64,000 bases of DNA, from assembly GCA_947626435.1 (NCBI GenBank), contig CANQSB010000017.1, positions 1 to 64,000 on the forward strand. Reading direction: 5' to 3'. Under the pieces are notes generated by a model. That model was not told the DNA's origin. It saw nothing but the letters and a program-made list of their open reading frames with translations, and did not search any database. This document shows, one piece after another, positions 60,454-64,000 of this stretch (position 1 is its first letter; every line of letters starts with the position of its first letter). Source of the DNA: an uncultured Lachnospiraceae bacterium. Lineage in GTDB: Bacteria > Bacillota > Clostridia > Lachnospirales > Lachnospiraceae. A program made the translations under genes and the position numbers.

Positions 60454-61908
60454 TCATTTGTGAAATAATTGTGCAGTTATCTTATTAACAAGCTGCTTAA
60501 ACAGCTTGTCTTTCACTATGAACCATATTATTGCAAAATATATAACTGCACCTAAAACTGTCTGTAAAAGGGTTATGAGTATATTGTTAAACCCGTATCT
60601 GTCCATCAGCATCCCAAAGGCAATAATGCAGAATCCCATGATAACAGCAGCTGCTAAGTCCTTCAAAAGAAAGGCAAAAACATGCTTTAGCCGAATGTTT
60701 TTTCTAATAAAAAATAAATGCAGGGCAGTAACTGCTGTTTCGGCAGCTATTGTCGCAACAGCGGCTCCAACAGAAGAGCACATGGGAATCAGAATACAGT
60801 TTAAAACAAAATTAACCGCAGCTCCTACAATAACCGCCAAAGTCCCTTTATTGTGCTGTTTTGTTGGACTAAGCACTCCCATTCCTGCCATGTTGCTTAA
60901 CGGAATAATCAGTATCACAAGTGAATATATCTTCATCAATAACGCAACTTTATCGTACCCGTCTCCAAAAAACCATGGCACAAAATAATCAGAAACCGCG
61001 ATTATGCCAACGCAAAGCGGACATGATATTAGAATAATAAACTCAAATGCCTTTGTTACTGTGCTCCCAATATTCTCTATACTGCCTTTGGCATATTCAG
61101 CTGATATATGCGGATTTAACACACTTCCAAGTGATGTGATTAAAAGCATACATATACTTATAATCCTTGTCGTCTGTTCATAATACCCATTTTCAGACAT
61201 ATCTTTCGCTATTATACCAAGCATTGACTTGTCCAGAATGTTATAAATTTGAATTGCTACGACAGGTATAAAAAGTTCTAATATTCCTCTAATATTATCA
61301 AATGGTCTGATTTCGCGAATGGATATCCGCATAAGTCGACCAGGCAGGTAAAACCATAGGGAAATATTTCCTACAAGAATGACTATGACTTGTATTGCTG
61401 TGTATAGCGCCAAATCTTCCTTTGTCTTAACAAAAGCGAATATCAGAATAACTCCCAAAACCTTCGCGACCATATTTCTGAATACTGTTATGCCAAATTC
61501 TTCCAGCCCTTGAAAGAACCAGCTTATGTCAAAAAAAGAGTACAGAAGAACTATTCCCTGTATAATGGATATCTCATTATATTCATGACATAAACTCAGA
61601 TATAGCAGGTAGCAGGGCAGTACCGCCGCAGTCAAAATAAGTTTTAGGCACTGCACCTCGCCAAAAATAACGGAAATCCCGCGTCTATCATGCTGGTGGT
61701 ATGCCGTTTCCCGTATGCCGTACATGTTTGTCCCTAAAACGGCAAAAATTGAAAAATACGATACAATGGAGCTTGTATAGCTGAAAATACCCACATTTTC
61801 AGCTCCAAGTACACGTGAGATATACGGTGCTGTAATAAGCGGAACTATAACAACCAAAACTTGATATATGGTATTGTATAAATAGTTTTTTATGAATTTT
61901 GATTGCAT
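60454..61908 (-). CDS. Polysaccharide flippase, Wzx-like (2)
   Basis: 484 residues, about 14 helices, MOP superfamily. KFIKNYLYNTIYQVLVVIVPLITAPYISRVLGAENVGIFSYTSSIVSYF is the standard Wzx start. The ATG at 61908 with AGGAAAG upstream is preferred to an earlier in-frame ATG (61968) without a ribosome site. It serves the - strand block; with the flippase at 45779 the window encodes two separate exporters, so two glycans or two versions of one locus. Confidence 0.92.
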   Translation of the reverse strand: MQSKFIKNYLYNTIYQVLVVIVPLITAPYISRVLGAENVGIFSYTSSIVSYFSIFAVLGTNMYGIRETAYHQHDRRGISVIFGEVQCLKLILTAAVLPCYLLYLSLCHEYNEISIIQGIVLLYSFFDISWFFQGLEEFGITVFRNMVAKVLGVILIFAFVKTKEDLALYTAIQVIVILVGNISLWFYLPGRLMRISIREIRPFDNIRGILELFIPVVAIQIYNILDKSMLGIIAKDMSENGYYEQTTRIISICMLLITSLGSVLNPHISAEYAKGSIENIGSTVTKAFEFIILISCPLCVGIIAVSDYFVPWFFGDGYDKVALLMKIYSLVILIIPLSNMAGMGVLSPTKQHNKGTLAVIVGAAVNFVLNCILIPMCSSVGAAVATIAAETAVTALHLFFIRKNIRLKHVFAFLLKDLAAAVIMGFCIIAFGMLMDRYGFNNILITLLQTVLGAVIYFAIIWFIVKDKLFKQLVNKITAQLFHK

Positions 61909-62073
61909 AATTGTTTCTTTCCTGTATATAACATAAATGCTTTTACCTTTCAGAAAATTAATTTCCAAACCGCTTTGAGTCTCTTTTTAAGTATTTGACC
62001 TACATGTGTATGTTTAATACCATTTTCTATTCCACGCAATATGAATGTCATAATTAAAACAGCCTCCCATCCA

Positions 62074-62796
62074 TTAAAAAAACCAGTCATGTTCTCCCGT
62101 AAATGAATAAGTTAATTCACGCGGTCTGTTGCCTATAAATTTGGCAGGTACCCCCCCCCAGTATGTGAATTGAGGAACACATTTTGTCAGTACGGCACCT
62201 GCAGTCACAACGGCACCTGTTTCTATAATGCTCCCAGGCAAAATAATTGTATTACTGCTCACCCACGCCCTGTCATAAATATAAACTGGTTCACTTACAT
62301 AAGAAAACTCAGGTGAATTTACTGAATGTTGCGCTGTCCAAATGCGCACTTCACTAGACAAATTGACATTTTCGCCAATGTATAATCCACCGCGCCCATC
62401 TAATATGCAATCATCACCTATTATTGTATTAGCGCCTATATGTATTTTATAAGGTGCTCGAAAAATGCATCCTTTGTAGATTACTACATTATCTGCAATA
62501 TCAATATTAAAAACATATTTGTAAAAAAACATTCTTAACCAATGGCAGGGCATTTTTGATATTTTATCCATATAGTACTTAATCATACCGTTAATTACAT
62601 GACCGACAGTATCCTTATATTGTTTTTTGTATAACGGTCTGTATTTTTCAAAATTGTTAGTAATATTACAATTAGATTTTTCTGCCTTTTTTTTGATGCT
62701 GCAAAAAGCATATATAAGAATTAATCCCAAAATCCACAGAATAATTTTGATTATCTCCCAAATAATCACAATATATATAATTAAGAAAATATACAT
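62074..62796 (-). CDS. Left-handed beta-helix acetyltransferase, with G9 tract
   Basis: 240 residues. An N-terminal membrane segment (IIYIVIIWEIIKIILWILGLILIYAF) precedes a hexapeptide-repeat domain (IHIGANTIIGDDCILDGRGGLYIGENVNLSS), with the catalytic-type histidine in WTAQHSVNSP and the end YWGGVPAKFIGNRP. Probably O-acetylates a glycan. The - strand G9 run (62151-62159, codon 213) codes WGGV; in frame now, and a slip would lose the last about 25 residues. AAGGAGG lies three bases before the ATG. Confidence 0.85.
   Translation of the reverse strand: MYIFLIIYIVIIWEIIKIILWILGLILIYAFCSIKKKAEKSNCNITNNFEKYRPLYKKQYKDTVGHVINGMIKYYMDKISKMPCHWLRMFFYKYVFNIDIADNVVIYKGCIFRAPYKIHIGANTIIGDDCILDGRGGLYIGENVNLSSEVRIWTAQHSVNSPEFSYVSEPVYIYDRAWVSSNTIILPGSIIETGAVVTAGAVLTKCVPQFTYWGGVPAKFIGNRPRELTYSFTGEHDWFF
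62151..62159 (-). repeat. Poly-G tract G9 (C9 on +) in LbH acetyltransferase
   Basis: At codon 213, in the YWGGVPAK motif. ON in this sequence. The only G tract in the - strand block. Confidence 0.92.
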
Positions 62797-62841
62797 GCGC
62801 CTCCTTAATAATTCAAATATAAGATTACATGAATTGCTTTT

Positions 62842-64000
62842 TTAATTCCGGATTTCCTTTTGAGCATATAAGGTAAAACGATTGCTTTCTGCAATAGAAA
62901 AATATGTATCATGCAGTGTATTATAATCTTCATCTTTACCTATGGTTAAATATGCTGTTTCAGGCACACTGCCAAGTTCCTCTATCCCTCGTACCTTTAT
63001 GGGTATATCTGGCAGTAAAAATTGAATATAATCAATATATATCATAGTCCAAGAATTAGTCTGCTCTCCATGCAAGAAATATACTTCTGCTTCAGGATCT
63101 ATTTTATTGATCATTTGACTAATTAAGTAATCATTTGAGGAAATTTGATATTTATAAGTATTTATATTACTATTATCATATCCACAATACAGCCACATGC
63201 ATATAGCAATGAAAATTACACTGCCATTTTTTATAGGCTTAGGCATGATATACAGAAGCACTTCCATCAAAACAGCTATAGCAATTATTTTAACAGAAAC
63301 GATATAAGAAAAATTTTGATTTGCATACCTGCCATTGCTATACATCAACGATACAATTCCTGAAACATTATTAGGGAATAACTCTTTTAATTCAAAATAC
63401 ATAACAGCTAAATATACTAATATGGCACTTGTAATATGAAACACTATAATCGCATAAAATTTTAAGTTGTGCAAACGCTTTCTATAGTTTATAAATTCTA
63501 AAAAACCAAATAAAATTATAGGACCAGTCAAGATGTCAGTATAACGTCCATAAATTAATGTATCCAGTCGTCCTTGGCTAATATCAATCATATAAATACT
63601 GCTAATGACTACAGTTGCAAGATATGACAGCAGTACAAAAAAAGCTATAATATCTGTTATTTCCCAATTTTTGTCTTTGTTTCGTATAGTCTTATACAAA
63701 TTTATACTTTTTTTAATCATACTGATAAATCCCCAGTATGCAATAAAAAAAGTAGAAGCCCCAATATAAAAAATACGACCAATAAAATTCAAGAAAAATA
63801 AACACAATCCACGAATCGAAAACAAAAGCTCCAATTTTCCTAACTGTCCAGAATAATCATTTACGGAAACCAACTGTTCATTTATATATACTTTATTCAG
63901 CAAAAAATTCTTGACCATAAATGAAAATGCAAATATCACCAAAAAGGGAAGCATAAAATGTACAATTTTTCTTGATTTTTCTTTATTGAATAAAACCATA
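62842..64000 (-). CDS. Polytopic membrane protein, GT-C-like, family A (partial)
   Basis: 385 residues visible, the C-terminal part of a protein like those at 32497 and 41961. YGRYTDILTGPIILFG and an outside domain ending FTLYAQKEIRN match their C-terminal halves. About 190 N-terminal residues should lie beyond the window; the methionine at 63999 aligns with an internal position, so this is not the true start. Probable glycosyltransferase or polymerase of the second glycan block. Confidence 0.65.
   Translation of the reverse strand, partial: MVLFNKEKSRKIVHFMLPFLVIFAFSFMVKNFLLNKVYINEQLVSVNDYSGQLGKLELLFSIRGLCLFFLNFIGRIFYIGASTFFIAYWGFISMIKKSINLYKTIRNKDKNWEITDIIAFFVLLSYLATVVISSIYMIDISQGRLDTLIYGRYTDILTGPIILFGFLEFINYRKRLHNLKFYAIIVFHITSAILVYLAVMYFELKELFPNNVSGIVSLMYSNGRYANQNFSYIVSVKIIAIAVLMEVLLYIMPKPIKNGSVIFIAICMWLYCGYDNSNINTYKYQISSNDYLISQMINKIDPEAEVYFLHGEQTNSWTMIYIDYIQFLLPDIPIKVRGIEELGSVPETAYLTIGKDEDYNTLHDTYFSIAESNRFTLYAQKEIRN

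Noticed and set aside
1-64000. tRNA, rRNA or CRISPR loci
   Set aside because: None recognised by reading; a tRNA search program could still find one that I missed.

Overview
The window looks like the chromosome of a low-to-mid GC member of the Bacillota, most likely Clostridia of the Lachnospiraceae type. The reasons are strong AGGAGG-type ribosome sites, a T-box leader on ileS, a split transketolase, DUF4317 and DUF5722 proteins, and many Rpn-like and AAA-ATPase/PD-(D/E)XK genes. This placement is inference; there is no rRNA gene to test it.

Region 1 (about 1-13 kb) is an accessory/metabolic mix. A 3'-truncated IS1182-type transposase is followed by a tandem duplication of a two-gene nuclease unit (1.7-5.7 kb). 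In copy 1 the first gene is whole and the second is gutted; in copy 2 the reverse holds. Next is a pentose/ribulose operon: FGGY kinase, L-ribulose-5-P 4-epimerase and split transketolase. Then comes another Rpn-type nuclease with a strong in-frame internal start, and downstream an orphan copy of only its C-terminal part. Region 2 (13-25.4 kb) is mostly housekeeping: an SDR oxidoreductase, folD, a methyltransferase that looks leaderless, an exported C39-like protein, a secreted DUF5722 protein, T-box/ileS, and DUF4317.

Region 3 (25.7-49.4 kb) is a surface-polysaccharide locus on the + strand: glycosyltransferases (GT2, GT4), polytopic GT-C-like proteins, a UbiA-type polyprenyl-phosphate transferase, GtrA, two acyltransferases, two methyltransferases and a flippase. 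It opens with gene remnants and a complete AAA-ATPase/nuclease gene. Region 4 (49.6-52.7 kb, - strand, visibly richer in GC) encodes the GDP-D-glycero-D-manno-heptose pathway (gmhA, an hddC-gmhB fusion, hddA). Region 5 (52.8-55.9 kb) carries a second AAA-ATPase/nuclease and a third copy of the first Rpn gene, both on the - strand. Region 6 (56.3-64 kb, - strand) is a second glycan block: a putative glycosyltransferase, two nucleotidyltransferase paralogues, a cupin, a HAD phosphatase, a GDPD-like phosphodiesterase, a second flippase, a LbH acetyltransferase and a GT-C protein cut by the window edge.

The most notable signal is a set of eight homopolymeric G tracts (G8-G10, read on the coding strand). 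I noticed them only in the two glycan blocks (35.0-62.2 kb), seven inside coding sequence and one next to a ribosome site. In one methyltransferase (41.2-41.9 kb) the G9 tract puts the family-typical N-terminus out of frame with the catalytic domain, and G8 would restore it. This is what phase-variable contingency loci look like, and it suggests slipped-strand switching of the surface glycan. The second notable theme is the Rpn-like genes: four-residue (12-bp) or seven-residue (21-bp) repeats of varying number, internal starts with near-consensus ribosome sites, and two orphan C-terminal fragments that keep those starts. This matches the gene-within-gene toxin/antitoxin arrangement reported for E. 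coli Rpn proteins.
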